A stretch of 64,000 nucleotides of DNA from Pseudomonas sp. MWU13-2105 (GTDB taxonomy: Bacteria; Pseudomonadota; Gammaproteobacteria; Pseudomonadales; Pseudomonadaceae), in contig NZ_JALLIY010000006.1 of NCBI RefSeq assembly GCF_023242315.1, positions 62,001 to 126,000 of the forward strand, written 5' to 3'. A program made the position numbers and the translations under genes. How positions within the stretch are numbered: position 1 is the stretch's first letter; each line of letters opens with the position of its first letter. The notes below the pieces were generated by a model. That model worked only from the letters and a program-made list of their open reading frames with translations, did no database searches and was not told the DNA's origin. This document shows, one piece after another, positions 1 through 11,247 of the stretch.

Positions 1-172
1 TTGATCGAGCCGGATGCCCTAGCACGAGGCGATTACCCAACGCCCATATCCGGCTATTTTCAGCAACCAGAATACTGATCCCAACCCTATGATTCAGCTC
101 AACTTTTTAAACTTTTATCCTCTGATGCCGGGCATAAGCTGAACGCTCCATTCACTGAAAAAGCCAATCGTC

Positions 173-3100
173 ATGAGCACCGAACAACCCACCCTTGTCG
201 CCCCCGCCAAACCGCCGCACGCCCTCAAGAACCATCACCTGATCATCAAGCGGCTGCCGTCCTGGCTGACCCAGGCCACCCTGCTCCGACGCCAGGACTT
301 CGCCACCCGCGTCAGGCAGAGCCAGACCTCCAAAACCGCGTTGGCGCACTATCTGCGCGGTTTCAAAAGCGCCAGGGATTTTGCCGCGCCCTTGCTCTCC
401 CGGGCCCTGGAGGAGCGCTATGGCCCCGGCCTGGACATTCACCAGGATCAGCTCAAGCACGTCCATATCCTCGCGGCGGCCACCCTCGGCCAACCACGCC
501 AGGAGAACATTATCGTGCAGAGCCTGCTGCAAGCCGCCCTGCAAAACTTCGAAAGCAGCGAAACCGGCCATTTCGGTTTCGACCGCGGTTCGGCGATCCT
601 GCGCAAGACCAGCGACGTCCTGAAAACGCCCATCACGCCCCCGGACTTCGCCGCCCTCTGTCGCCAGCTCGACCTCGGCGGACAGTACAAGCAACACGTG
701 GAAAGCTTTCTCCTGCCCGTCCATCGAGGTCACCCGAGCCCGGTCTTCAACCAGCTGTTCGAGCGACACGAACGCGACGAGCTGGCGGTGCAGGCGGAGA
801 TCGCCCTGATGAAAGGCTCCCTGGACCTGTCGGCCTACCAGATGCTGCAAAGCCTGCTCGACCCGACGCGGGCCGCGCGCTGGGACAAGCGCCCGGTGCA
901 ATGCTGCTACCTGACCTTGCTGGATTTCCCCAACCCCGGCAGCGGCGACTGGGGGGCGATGCTCAAGGGCGTCCTGCTGATCGAACAAGACGCCCCTGTC
1001 GCCGGCGCCGCGCCCTGTGTGGTCTATCGCTCGGGCGATGCGCACCAGGCTATCAAGCGCTACCCCTCCTTCACTGCCTTCCACGATGAGCTCAGGGAAC
1101 ACCTGCGGGACAAAAGCCATCAAGGCGATTTCAAGCGTTATGTGCACCTGCGCACGCAACCCCTGTTGTTCCATGCCCTCAACGAGCGCCTGAGCCCCCT
1201 CGACCCGGCCAGCGGACAGCGCAAGCCCGACCCGAACGCCAACCTGAACCTGGAAAAAAACCCGCTGGGGGAAAACGCCTTGCGCGAGTTCTGCACCCTG
1301 CAAGTGGTGAAGATGCTCGACGACGCCCGGGTCACGGCGGTGCCCACCGACGACGAGGACAAGAAAACCCGCACGGCGCGCCTGCATGCGTTGCTGAACT
1401 GGACGGTCAACCTGTTGTTCCTGGTGCCCGGGCTCGGCGAAGCCATGCTCGCGGTCGCCGCCGCGCAATTGGTCGTGCAGCTCTACAACGGGATCGAAGA
1501 ATGGCGCCATGAGGAGAAAGAGCAAGCGGTACTCGGCTTTCTCGGGGTACTGCTGAATCTCGAACTGTTGGGGCTGGGAACCGCGCTGGCGATGGACTTC
1601 GAAGGTTCGTCGTTCATTGAAGGACTCCAGTCGGTCCGGCCGCCGCAAGGTGGACAGGCACTCTGGAAACCCGACCTGGCGCCCTATGCCCACAGCCTGC
1701 CCGAGACCCCGGCATTGCAGCCCGACGCCGCCGGGCTCTATCACTATCAGGGCAAGACCTACCTGGGTCTGGACGGCCGCCATTACCAGATCAACCCCGG
1801 CGCCACCGCCAACCGCTTCCACCTGCAACACCCGAACAACCCCGACGCCTATACACCGCTGGTCCATCACAACGGCAAGGGCGCCTGGCTCCATGAGTTC
1901 GAACAACCCTGGCAGTGGCGCAAGCCGCAGCTGTTTGCCCGGCTGGGGCCGGACGCCGCCAGCCTCGACCCGGCGTCCGCGGACCGGGCCCTGCAATTGA
2001 GCGGGGTCGACGAGCATGTCCTGCGGCGGCTGTTCGTGGACCGCGAGCGGCCCCCGGCCCTGCTCGACGACAGCGTGACCCGTTTCAAGCTCGACCAGGA
2101 CCTCAAGCGCCTGGTGCAACGCCTGCAAAACGGTGGCGCGGCCAACCCTTCGCTGGACGAACTGCACATGGAACTGCAGTTGCTCACCAGCGAAGCGGTC
2201 TGGCCGCGTTCGAAGGTGCTGCGGCTGCTGGATCGACACGGCGTGCCGCTGAAGGAATACCCTGCCGGCCAGTTGCAAGCGTTGCAACGCATCGACCTCG
2301 TCTGGCCGGGGCTTGATGCCAACCAGCTGTTGCGCCATGTCCTGGAAAAACTCGACGAGGCGGAAATTCGCGGCTTGCTGGGCGAAGACTTCGGCACCGG
2401 CCCCATCAGCCTGGACGCCCGCAGCGTGGCCCTCAGGCGCAAACTCGCGGCCCAGGCCGCCAACCGCCGGGCAGCGCTGTTCGATTCGCACTATCGCTAT
2501 CGGACCCAGTCCGAGAACCCCGCTGTCGCCGTGATCCAGCACGACTTTCCGAGCCTGCCGAGCAGCATTGCCGAGGAATTGCTCCGGCACGCCAGTCCGC
2601 CCGAGTACAAGCTGTTGCTCGACGCGCGACGCGTGCCCTTGCGACTCGCCGAAGAGGCCCGGCACTACGGCCGTAACCTGCGCCTGGGACGGGCCGTGGA
2701 AGGGCTTTACCTCGATGCGGCGCACAACCCGGACACCGACAGGATCATCCTCGGCCAACTCGGCAAGCTGCCGGGCTGGTCGAAGCAGCTGCGCCTGGAG
2801 ATACGCGAGCAGTCCTTCAGTGGCCGCCTGCTCGACAGCCTCGGTCCGGAGCAGGCGACGATTCGCAAGGTGCTGGTCAAAAAAGGCGATCTCTACGAAG
2901 CCCATGATGCCCTTGGCCAGGAACTGCACGGTCCGGACGACCTGTACGGCAGCGTCCTGCACGCCCTGCCCGATGCCGAGCGCAAGGCCCTGGGATTTCC
3001 CGCAACCCACGAGGCCGACAAACTGAAACAGACAGTGCTCAAGCAACCCTTGCCCACGGCCAGGGAGCTGGGATCCCGCCTCGGCCTGCCGCCGCTCAAG

Positions 3101-5164
3101 CCCGGCTACGTTCCGCCGATGCGCCTGGCCGACGGCCGGCTCGGCTATCCACTCAGCGGTCGCGGCGTCGGCGGCAGGCCCCTGGGCAGTCGCTCCGCGG
3201 CCTTCACCGAGCGCGCCCAATGCCTGTACCCCTCCCATTCCTGGCAAGCGGTCGAGGCCTTCCTCCAATTGCGCGGGCTGAACGAGGGCGCCGCGGTGCA
3301 ACGCCTCGAACAACTGGAGAGCGAGTACAACAGCCTGTGCACGGAACTCGAAGCCTGGGTCGGCACACCGCCGGGTCCCCAGGAGAGTGTGATGGTCAAA
3401 AGCCATATCGCCAGAACCATCAAGGAATGCTGGCGCCGCGAACCCAGCCAGCGCGCCACCCTGGACGGTTACCGGCTCAACGTTGTCCTTTACGACCGCA
3501 ACGCCCGGCTGCCGGTGCTTTCGGCCGACTTCGGGCATGTCACCGAGTTGTACCTGAGCCTGGCCCACCCGGATATCACCACGGGGCTGAACCGCTTCCT
3601 CAGTGATTTCCCGCAGTTGAACCGGCTGTATCTCAGTGGCGGCGCCCTGACCGAGGTGCCATCGGCGCTGGGTTCGATGACCCGGCTGACCCACCTCAAC
3701 CTGAGCCACAATAATATCGTCCTGAGCACGGACGCCGCCGCCCTGCTGGCCGGGATGATCCGTCTGACGGATCTGAACCTGGCACACAATCCGGGACTGG
3801 GGCGCACACCGGATTTCTCCACCATGCTCGGCCTGACCCGCATCGACCTGCACGGCTGTGGGCTCGCCACCTGGCCGAGCGGCTACGAGCGGCTGCCGGT
3901 ACTGGTCCGCCTGGACCTGGGCGGGAACCAGCTCACCACGGTCCCGAGTACGCTGCTGAATCTCAGTCAACGGGGTCAACGGATCGCCAGCACCGTCAAC
4001 CTCCATGGCAACCCCATCGGGGCCAGCGCCCTGGACGACGTCGCGAGCTACCATGCCGAAACCGATATCGACCTGGGCCTGGACCTGCCGACCGAATCGG
4101 ACCCGGAGGCCAACCTGAGCAGCGACGATGAACCGACGCATGACCGCTGGGGCTCCCGTGGCGCCGTGCAACGGGATCAGAGTGCCTGGCTGCAAGGGCT
4201 TGCGCGCAAGGAACAGCAGACCTTCCGGGATGACTGGCAGCATCTGGCTGGCGAGGAGCCGGTCGACCAGTCCGAAGCGTTTTTCCGGGTGATCGGCGAC
4301 CTGGAACAATCCGCCGATTATGAGGACAAGGTCACCCGCCCGGCCCTCATGGACAAGGTCCGGCGCATGGTCAGGGCCGCGGCCGAGGATACCGCGCTGC
4401 GCGAGAAGCTCTTCCTCAAGGCCAGCGCGCCGCAACCGGACGCCTGTGTCGACGGCATGACCGTGGCCTTCAGCGACATGGGCTTCGACGTATTGCTGTA
4501 TGAGGCCTATGCCGAACCGGAGGCCCAACGGATCGAATCGAAACTGCTGCAACTGGCCAAGGGCAAGGCACGCCTGGATCGCGTCAACGGGCATGCCCGG
4601 GCATTGATCGTCAAGCGCAGGGCCGAGGGCGCGGATCCCGATGAAGCGGAAGTCTACCTGGCCTATCGCGTCGGTCTGGCCGGGCACCTGGAACTGCCCT
4701 GGCAGGCGTCGAAGATGGTTTACGAGGACGTTGCCGGTGTCAGCCAGAGTCAACTGGACGCGGCTTACCTGGCTATCCTGCAACAGGAATCGCAACCCGG
4801 GGATGCCGTCAGACAGACCGTCAAGCAGGCGTTCTGGAAGGACTACCTGGCAATCCAGTACCTGCAGGAGCTCAGCGAGAAAGAGACGCTGCGCGAACAA
4901 AAGAGCGACGCGCTGGTGGACCTGCAAACGGCACAGGAACGCTGGTTCGACAACGGCAAGCTGTCGACGGATGAAAAGGCCGGACTGGCAGCGGCGATGA
5001 AAGCGGCGGCCGCGACCCTGGGCAAGCCCGAGCGGGAGGTGTTTGCCCGGAGCATGACCGACGCCGAATACCAGGCCCTCTATGAAGCCATTGCACGCGA
5101 GTACAACGACGAGTTGGAGCGCCTGACCGAAACGGCGTTGCGCGAGCACGGGCTGGCGAGCTGA
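173..5164 (+). CDS. Giant LRR protein with C-terminal NEL E3 ubiquitin ligase domain
   Basis: 1663-residue protein that looks like a host-directed effector or toxin. Residues about 1-560 resemble the DUF6543/dermonecrotic-toxin-like N-terminus of large Pseudomonas NEL proteins. A hydrophobic stretch lies near 412-480. Leucine-rich repeats (LYLSGGALTEVPSALGSM type) span about 1115-1265. The C-terminal 330 residues match the NEL (novel E3 ligase, IpaH/SspH) fold, with the CxD catalytic motif as DACVDGM, Cys1425. In the NEL family this Cys takes ubiquitin from E2 and passes it to substrate in a eukaryotic cell. I see no hrp box (GGAACC...CCAC) and no Sec signal, so the export route is unknown. 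Start: first ATG, without a strong ribosome-binding site. The gene stands alone and ends before a REP pair. Family call firm; target unknown. Confidence 0.85.
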   Translation: MSTEQPTLVAPAKPPHALKNHHLIIKRLPSWLTQATLLRRQDFATRVRQSQTSKTALAHYLRGFKSARDFAAPLLSRALEERYGPGLDIHQDQLKHVHILAAATLGQPRQENIIVQSLLQAALQNFESSETGHFGFDRGSAILRKTSDVLKTPITPPDFAALCRQLDLGGQYKQHVESFLLPVHRGHPSPVFNQLFERHERDELAVQAEIALMKGSLDLSAYQMLQSLLDPTRAARWDKRPVQCCYLTLLDFPNPGSGDWGAMLKGVLLIEQDAPVAGAAPCVVYRSGDAHQAIKRYPSFTAFHDELREHLRDKSHQGDFKRYVHLRTQPLLFHALNERLSPLDPASGQRKPDPNANLNLEKNPLGENALREFCTLQVVKMLDDARVTAVPTDDEDKKTRTARLHALLNWTVNLLFLVPGLGEAMLAVAAAQLVVQLYNGIEEWRHEEKEQAVLGFLGVLLNLELLGLGTALAMDFEGSSFIEGLQSVRPPQGGQALWKPDLAPYAHSLPETPALQPDAAGLYHYQGKTYLGLDGRHYQINPGATANRFHLQHPNNPDAYTPLVHHNGKGAWLHEFEQPWQWRKPQLFARLGPDAASLDPASADRALQLSGVDEHVLRRLFVDRERPPALLDDSVTRFKLDQDLKRLVQRLQNGGAANPSLDELHMELQLLTSEAVWPRSKVLRLLDRHGVPLKEYPAGQLQALQRIDLVWPGLDANQLLRHVLEKLDEAEIRGLLGEDFGTGPISLDARSVALRRKLAAQAANRRAALFDSHYRYRTQSENPAVAVIQHDFPSLPSSIAEELLRHASPPEYKLLLDARRVPLRLAEEARHYGRNLRLGRAVEGLYLDAAHNPDTDRIILGQLGKLPGWSKQLRLEIREQSFSGRLLDSLGPEQATIRKVLVKKGDLYEAHDALGQELHGPDDLYGSVLHALPDAERKALGFPATHEADKLKQTVLKQPLPTARELGSRLGLPPLKPGYVPPMRLADGRLGYPLSGRGVGGRPLGSRSAAFTERAQCLYPSHSWQAVEAFLQLRGLNEGAAVQRLEQLESEYNSLCTELEAWVGTPPGPQESVMVKSHIARTIKECWRREPSQRATLDGYRLNVVLYDRNARLPVLSADFGHVTELYLSLAHPDITTGLNRFLSDFPQLNRLYLSGGALTEVPSALGSMTRLTHLNLSHNNIVLSTDAAALLAGMIRLTDLNLAHNPGLGRTPDFSTMLGLTRIDLHGCGLATWPSGYERLPVLVRLDLGGNQLTTVPSTLLNLSQRGQRIASTVNLHGNPIGASALDDVASYHAETDIDLGLDLPTESDPEANLSSDDEPTHDRWGSRGAVQRDQSAWLQGLARKEQQTFRDDWQHLAGEEPVDQSEAFFRVIGDLEQSADYEDKVTRPALMDKVRRMVRAAAEDTALREKLFLKASAPQPDACVDGMTVAFSDMGFDVLLYEAYAEPEAQRIESKLLQLAKGKARLDRVNGHARALIVKRRAEGADPDEAEVYLAYRVGLAGHLELPWQASKMVYEDVAGVSQSQLDAAYLAILQQESQPGDAVRQTVKQAFWKDYLAIQYLQELSEKETLREQKSDALVDLQTAQERWFDNGKLSTDEKAGLAAAMKAAAATLGKPEREVFARSMTDAEYQALYEAIAREYNDELERLTETALREHGLAS

Positions 5165-5192
5165 ATCCTTCAGGCCAGGCACCGTCCGTGCA

Positions 5193-5268
5193 GGAGCCGG
5201 CTTGCCGGCGAAGACGCGCGCAAGATCGACACAGGACTTGCCGGCCCCATCGCCGGCAAGCCGGCTCC
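5193..5268. repeat. REP/BIME inverted pair
   Basis: Arm GGAGCCGGCTTGCCGGCG (5193-5210) is repeated exactly inverted at 5251-5268. This is a typical Pseudomonas REP doublet, between the NEL gene and the liu promoter. Confidence 0.8.
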
Positions 5269-5330
5269 CAGATGGACCGCGACCGGGCCGGGACAGTCCG
5301 GCGAAAATGTCCGATTGACAGCCGGCCCCA

Positions 5331-5356
5331 TCACCTTTACGTTAACGTAAAGGTGA
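5331..5356. promoter_or_regulatory. Perfect 26-bp palindrome, probable LiuR operator of liuA
   Basis: The two halves are TCACCTTTACGTT and its exact reverse complement. The core TTTACGTTAACGTAAA matches the operator reported for LiuR, the MerR-type regulator of leucine/isovalerate catabolism. It lies 50-75 bp upstream of the liuA start. A TTGACA hexamer sits at 5315-5320, but I cannot fix the -10. The site is seen directly; the name LiuR is from family knowledge, as no liuR gene is next to it. Confidence 0.75.
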
Positions 5357-5405
5357 ATAAACACCCACGCCAACGCCTTGCTCAACCCATAACAAAAGGT
5401 GCCCC

Positions 5406-6569
5406 ATGAGCTATCCGACCCTGAACTTCGCCCTCGGTGAAACCCTCGACATGCTCCGTGACCAGGTGCAGACCTTCGTCGCCCGCGAGCTGGCGCCACG
5501 GGCCGCGCAGATCGACGTGGACAACCTGTTCCCCGCCGACATGTGGCGCAAGTTCGGTGATATGGGTCTGTTGGGCATCACCGTGGCCGAAGAATATGGC
5601 GGCGCCGGCCTCGGCTACCTGGCCCATGTGGTGGCAATGGAAGAAATCAGCCGTGGCTCGGCCTCGGTCGCCCTCTCCTATGGCGCCCACTCCAACCTCT
5701 GCGTCAACCAGATCAACCGCAACGGCAATCACCAGCAGAAAACCCAGTACCTGCCCAAGCTGATCAGCGGCGAACATGTCGGCGCCCTGGCCATGAGCGA
5801 ACCCAACGCCGGCTCCGATGTGGTCTCGATGAAACTGCGCGCCGACAAGCGTGGCGACCGCTACGTGCTCAACGGCAGCAAGACCTGGATCACCAACGGT
5901 CCCGACGCCAACACCTATGTGATCTATGCCAAGACCGAGCCGGAAAAAGGTGCCCACGGCATCACCGCCTTTATCGTCGAACGTGACTGGAAAGGCTTCA
6001 GCCGCAGCAACAAGTTCGACAAGCTCGGCATGCGCGGCTCCAACACCTGCGAGCTGTTCTTCGATGACGTCGAAGTGCCGGAAGAGAACATCCTCGGCGT
6101 GCTCAACGGCGGCGTGAAAGTGCTGATGAGCGGCCTCGACTACGAGCGCGTGGTGCTTTCCGGCGGTCCGACCGGGATCATGCAGGCTTGCATGGACCTG
6201 GTGGTGCCCTATATCCACGACCGCAAGCAGTTCGGCCAGAGCATCGGCGAATTCCAGCTGATCCAGGGCAAGGTCGCCGACATGTACACCCAGCTCAATG
6301 CCAGCCGCGCCTACCTGTATGCGGTGGCCCAGGCCTGCGAACGCGGCGAGACCACCCGCAAGGACGCCGCCGGGGTGATCCTCTACAGCGCCGAGCGCGC
6401 GACCCAGATGGCCCTCGACGCGATCCAGATCCTCGGCGGCAACGGTTATATCAACGAATTCCCCGCCGGACGCCTGCTGCGCGACGCCAAGCTGTATGAA
6501 ATCGGCGCCGGCACCAGCGAGATCCGCCGCATGCTGATCGGCCGCGAACTGTTCAACGAAACCCGCTGA
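5406..6569 (+). CDS. liuA: Isovaleryl-CoA dehydrogenase
   Basis: 387-residue acyl-CoA dehydrogenase of normal length that oxidises isovaleryl-CoA to 3-methylcrotonyl-CoA with FAD, third step of leucine breakdown (cytoplasm, electrons to ETF). Seen: the family signature [11 protein letters not shown], the FAD/ETF-contact region, the C-terminal [19 protein letters not shown], and Glu247 in [12 protein letters not shown], the position of the isovaleryl-CoA-specific catalytic base. The start ATG is 11 bp upstream of no other candidate with homology and follows AAAGGTGCCCC. First gene of liuABCD; liuB begins 11 bp downstream. Expected to be induced by leucine or isovalerate through the upstream palindrome. 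Confidence 0.93.
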   Translation: MSYPTLNFALGETLDMLRDQVQTFVARELAPRAAQIDVDNLFPADMWRKFGDMGLLGITVAEEYGGAGLGYLAHVVAMEEISRGSASVALSYGAHSNLCVNQINRNGNHQQKTQYLPKLISGEHVGALAMSEPNAGSDVVSMKLRADKRGDRYVLNGSKTWITNGPDANTYVIYAKTEPEKGAHGITAFIVERDWKGFSRSNKFDKLGMRGSNTCELFFDDVEVPEENILGVLNGGVKVLMSGLDYERVVLSGGPTGIMQACMDLVVPYIHDRKQFGQSIGEFQLIQGKVADMYTQLNASRAYLYAVAQACERGETTRKDAAGVILYSAERATQMALDAIQILGGNGYINEFPAGRLLRDAKLYEIGAGTSEIRRMLIGRELFNETR

Positions 6570-6580
6570 GGGGCGCGCAC

Positions 6581-8188
<1,608 letters not shown>

Positions 8189-8240
8189 CCGTCACCCGCC
8201 GGTTCGCGCCTGCCCAGACTCGCGGAGAAAACGCCACCCC

Positions 8241-8270
8241 TTGTGGGAGCCGGCTTGCCGGCGATGGCGG
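8241..8270. repeat. Single REP inside the liu operon
   Basis: TTGTGGGAGCCGGCTTGCCG followed by GCGATGGCGG, one half of the GGAGCCGGCTTGCCGGCG REP class, in the 148-bp liuB-liuC gap. Such a hairpin can affect mRNA stability between the genes; not shown here. Confidence 0.6.
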
Positions 8271-8336
8271 CGGCAAGGGCAACATCGTCACCACTGGCAA
8301 TCCAGCGCCAACAAAAGCTGCACAGGACCCGACACC

Positions 8337-9152
8337 ATGACCGATTTCAACACCCTCGAACTGCAACTCGACCCCCGGGGCTTCGCCACCTTGTGGCTGA
8401 GCCGCGAAGAAAAGAACAACGCCTTCAACGCCGAGATGATCCGCGAGCTGATCCTTGCCCTGGACAAGGTCCAGGCCAACGCCGCCCTGCGTTTCCTGGT
8501 GCTGCGCGGCCGTGGCCGGCACTTCAGCGCCGGCGCCGACCTGGCCTGGATGCAGCAGTCGGCCCAACTGGACTATGCGACCAACCTCGACGATGCCCGC
8601 GAACTGGCCGAACTGATGTACAACCTGTCCAAGCTGAAAATCCCGACCCTGGCCGTGGTCCAGGGCGCGGCCTATGGCGGCGCCCTCGGCCTGATCGGCG
8701 CCTGCGACATGGCCATCGGCGCCGACGATGCGCAGTTCTGCCTCTCGGAAGTGCGCATCGGCCTGGCCCCGGCGGTGATCAGCCCGTTCGTGGTCCAGGC
8801 CATCGGCGAGCGCGCCGCGCGCCGCTACGCCCTGACCGCCGAACGCTTCAGCGGCCTGCGCGCCCGCGAGCTGGGCCTGTTGTCGGAAACCTGCGCGGCC
8901 GGTGAGCTGGAGCAACAGGTCGCGGCCTGGATCGACAACCTGTTGCTCAACAGCCCGCAAGCCATGCGCGCGAGCAAGGAACTGCTGCGGGAAATCGGCA
9001 GCGGCGAACTCAGCCCGGCGCGGCGGCGTTATTGCGAAAATGCGATTGCTCGCATCCGCGTCAGCGCCGAAGGCCAGGAAGGCCTGCGGGCCTTCCTGCA
9101 AAAACGCCCGCCGAGCTGGCAGGCCGAATCCCCCCTCAAGGAGCCGCGCTGA
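8337..9152 (+). CDS. liuC: 3-methylglutaconyl-CoA hydratase (enoyl-CoA hydratase family)
   Basis: 271-residue crotonase-fold protein expected to hydrate 3-methylglutaconyl-CoA to HMG-CoA. Seen: the CoA-binding oxyanion segment RGRGRHFSAGADLAWM, the second oxyanion helix VVQGAAYGGALGLIGACDMA, and the hydratase region LSEVRIGLAPAVISPFV. I take ATG 8337 (MTDFNTLELQ), where similarity to crotonases begins. An earlier in-frame ATG at 8064 would put low-complexity REP-derived sequence in front. The stop shares one base with the liuD start (TGATG), so translation of the two is probably coupled. Confidence 0.9.
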   Translation: MTDFNTLELQLDPRGFATLWLSREEKNNAFNAEMIRELILALDKVQANAALRFLVLRGRGRHFSAGADLAWMQQSAQLDYATNLDDARELAELMYNLSKLKIPTLAVVQGAAYGGALGLIGACDMAIGADDAQFCLSEVRIGLAPAVISPFVVQAIGERAARRYALTAERFSGLRARELGLLSETCAAGELEQQVAAWIDNLLLNSPQAMRASKELLREIGSGELSPARRRYCENAIARIRVSAEGQEGLRAFLQKRPPSWQAESPLKEPR

Positions 9153-11098
9153 TGAGCACGCCCGTGATCACTTCCATCCTGGTGGCCAATCGCGGCGAAA
9201 TCGCCTGCCGGGTGATGCGCACCGCCAAGGCCCTGGGCCTGACCACGGTCGCCGTGCACAGCGCCATCGACCGTGACGCCCGGCATAGCCGCGAGGCCGA
9301 TATCCGTGTCGACCTGGGGGGCAGCAAGGCCGCCGAAAGCTACCTGCAAATCGACAAACTGATCGCCGCCGCCCAGGCCAGCGGTGCCCAGGCGATCCAT
9401 CCCGGTTACGGCTTCCTCTCGGAAAACGCCGCTTTTGCCCGGGCTATCGAGGCCGCCGGCCTGGTGTTCCTCGGCCCGCCCGCCAGCGCCATCGATGCCA
9501 TGGGCAGCAAGTCCGCGGCCAAGGCCCTGATGGAAACCGCCGGGGTACCGCTGGTACCGGGTTATCACGGCGCGGCGCAGGACCTGGAGACCTTCCGCGT
9601 CGCCGCCGAGCGCATCGGCTACCCGGTGCTGCTCAAGGCTACCGCCGGCGGTGGCGGCAAGGGCATGAAAGTGGTCGAGGACGTCAGCCAACTGGCCGAA
9701 GCCCTGGCCTCGGCCCAGCGTGAAGCGCAATCGTCCTTCGGCGATGCGCGGATGCTGGTGGAGAAATACCTGCTCAAGCCACGCCATGTGGAGATCCAGG
9801 TGTTCGCCGACCAGCACGGCCACTGCCTGTACCTCAACGAGCGCGACTGCTCGATCCAGCGCCGCCACCAGAAAGTCGTCGAGGAAGCGCCGGCGCCCGG
9901 GCTGAGTGCGGAACTGCGCCAGGCCATGGGCGAGGCGGCGGTACGCGCGGCCCAGGCCATCGGCTATGTCGGTGCCGGCACCGTGGAGTTCCTGCTGGAC
10001 GCCCGCGGCGACTTCTTCTTCATGGAAATGAACACCCGCCTGCAGGTCGAGCACCCGGTCACCGAAGCCATCACCGGCCTCGACCTGGTGGCCTGGCAGA
10101 TTCGCGTGGCTCGCGGCGAGGTACTGCCGATGACCCAGGCGCAGGTGCCGCTGCACGGCCATGCCATCGAAGTGCGCCTGTACGCCGAAGACCCGGGCCA
10201 TGACTTCCTGCCGGCCACCGGGCGCCTGGAGCTCTATCGCGAGTCGGCGTCGGGGGCCGGACGCCGGGTCGACAGCGGCGTGGCCGAGGGCGACAACATC
10301 TCGCCGTTCTACGACCCGATGCTCGGCAAGCTGATCGCCTGGGGCGAGACCCGCGAACAGGCGCGCCTGCGCTTGCTGGCGATGCTCGACGAGTTCGTGA
10401 TCGGCGGGCTGAAAACCAACCTCGGGTTCCTTCGGCGGATCGTCGCCCATCCGGCGTTCGCCGCGGCAGAGCTGGATACCGGTTTTATTCCGCGCTATCA
10501 GGAAGACCTGCTGCCGCAACCGGGGGCGCGGACCGAAGAGTTCTGGCAGGCGGCCGCCCAGGCCTTCATGCAGGGCCAGGTACCTGGCGTGCGGGCGGAC
10601 GACCCGGCCTCGCCCTGGGCCCAAGGCAACGGCTTTCGCAGCGGACTGCCGGCGCAAAGCGTGGTGCACCTGAGTTGCGATGGTGAGGACCGGGCCGTCA
10701 GCCTGACGCTGGAGACCCGGTTTGAGCTGCATGGGGAATACCTGTCGACGGAACAGGCCGGCGTTCGCCGGCGGCATCGGGTGATCCGCGGTGCCGACGG
10801 ACTCTACCTGCACTGGCAGGGCGAGTGCCACAAGATCACCCGCTTCGACCCGATTGCCGCCGTCGACAGCGGCCACGGCCATCAGGGCGGCCTGAGCGCG
10901 CCGATGAACGGCAGCATCGTGCGGGTGCTGGTGGCGGTCGGGCAAAGCGTCGAGGCCGGAGCCCAGTTGGTGGTGCTGGAAGCGATGAAGATGGAACACA
11001 GCATCCGCGCACCCCAGGCGGGCGTGATCAAGGCGTTGTATTGCCAGGAAGGCGAGATGGTCAGCGAAGGCAGTGCGTTGGTGGAGCTGGAATCCTGA
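9152..11098 (+). CDS. liuD: Methylcrotonyl-CoA carboxylase alpha (biotin carboxylase/biotin carrier) subunit
   Basis: 648 residues. The N-terminal biotin carboxylase domain (about 1-450) begins ILVANRGEIACRV and carries the ATP-grasp glycine loop KATAGGGGKGMK and the EMNTRLQVEHPVTE active-site block. A middle BT-like linker follows. The C-terminal BCCP domain has the biotin lysine in VLEAMKMEHS (Lys613). It carboxylates its own biotin with bicarbonate and ATP and hands the carboxyl to LiuB. ATG 9152 follows AAGGAG and overlaps the liuC stop. The next gene is not liuE: after liuD come a BIME and an unrelated repressor on the other strand, so HMG-CoA lyase must be encoded elsewhere. Confidence 0.93.
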   Translation: MSTPVITSILVANRGEIACRVMRTAKALGLTTVAVHSAIDRDARHSREADIRVDLGGSKAAESYLQIDKLIAAAQASGAQAIHPGYGFLSENAAFARAIEAAGLVFLGPPASAIDAMGSKSAAKALMETAGVPLVPGYHGAAQDLETFRVAAERIGYPVLLKATAGGGGKGMKVVEDVSQLAEALASAQREAQSSFGDARMLVEKYLLKPRHVEIQVFADQHGHCLYLNERDCSIQRRHQKVVEEAPAPGLSAELRQAMGEAAVRAAQAIGYVGAGTVEFLLDARGDFFFMEMNTRLQVEHPVTEAITGLDLVAWQIRVARGEVLPMTQAQVPLHGHAIEVRLYAEDPGHDFLPATGRLELYRESASGAGRRVDSGVAEGDNISPFYDPMLGKLIAWGETREQARLRLLAMLDEFVIGGLKTNLGFLRRIVAHPAFAAAELDTGFIPRYQEDLLPQPGARTEEFWQAAAQAFMQGQVPGVRADDPASPWAQGNGFRSGLPAQSVVHLSCDGEDRAVSLTLETRFELHGEYLSTEQAGVRRRHRVIRGADGLYLHWQGECHKITRFDPIAAVDSGHGHQGGLSAPMNGSIVRVLVAVGQSVEAGAQLVVLEAMKMEHSIRAPQAGVIKALYCQEGEMVSEGSALVELES

Positions 11099-11128
11099 CT
11101 GCAACCAAGCGTGTGTGTGCACGGCTTT

Positions 11129-11218
11129 TGTGGGAGCGGAGCTTGCCCGCGAAGAATGCGCTGCGGTGTATCAGGCGCACCGCGTCATCGTTCTTCGCGG
11201 GCAAGCTCCGCTCCCACA
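11129..11218. repeat. BIME: perfect 28-bp inverted repeat
   Basis: Arms begin TGTGGGAGCGGAGCTTGCCC (11129-11156) and are exactly inverted at 11191-11218. It lies between the convergent liuD and repressor genes and can fold as a long hairpin. Confidence 0.85.
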
Positions 11219-11247
11219 GGTGAACGCGTCACGCACGGAGCCGGTCT

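Noticed and set aside
1..172. hrp-box (HrpL-type) promoter before the NEL gene
   Set aside because: No GGAACC-N15/16-CCAC pattern is present in the available upstream sequence; only 172 bp could be inspected.
152..5182. 1676-residue open frame on the minus strand across the NEL gene
   Set aside because: It mirrors the codon positions of the plus-strand gene; composition is Arg/Gln/Val/Ala-rich without domains, typical of a high-GC shadow frame. The plus strand has LRR and NEL motifs.
5193..5268. REP pairs as CRISPR repeats
   Set aside because: They occur singly or as inverted pairs, not as regularly spaced direct repeats with unique spacers.
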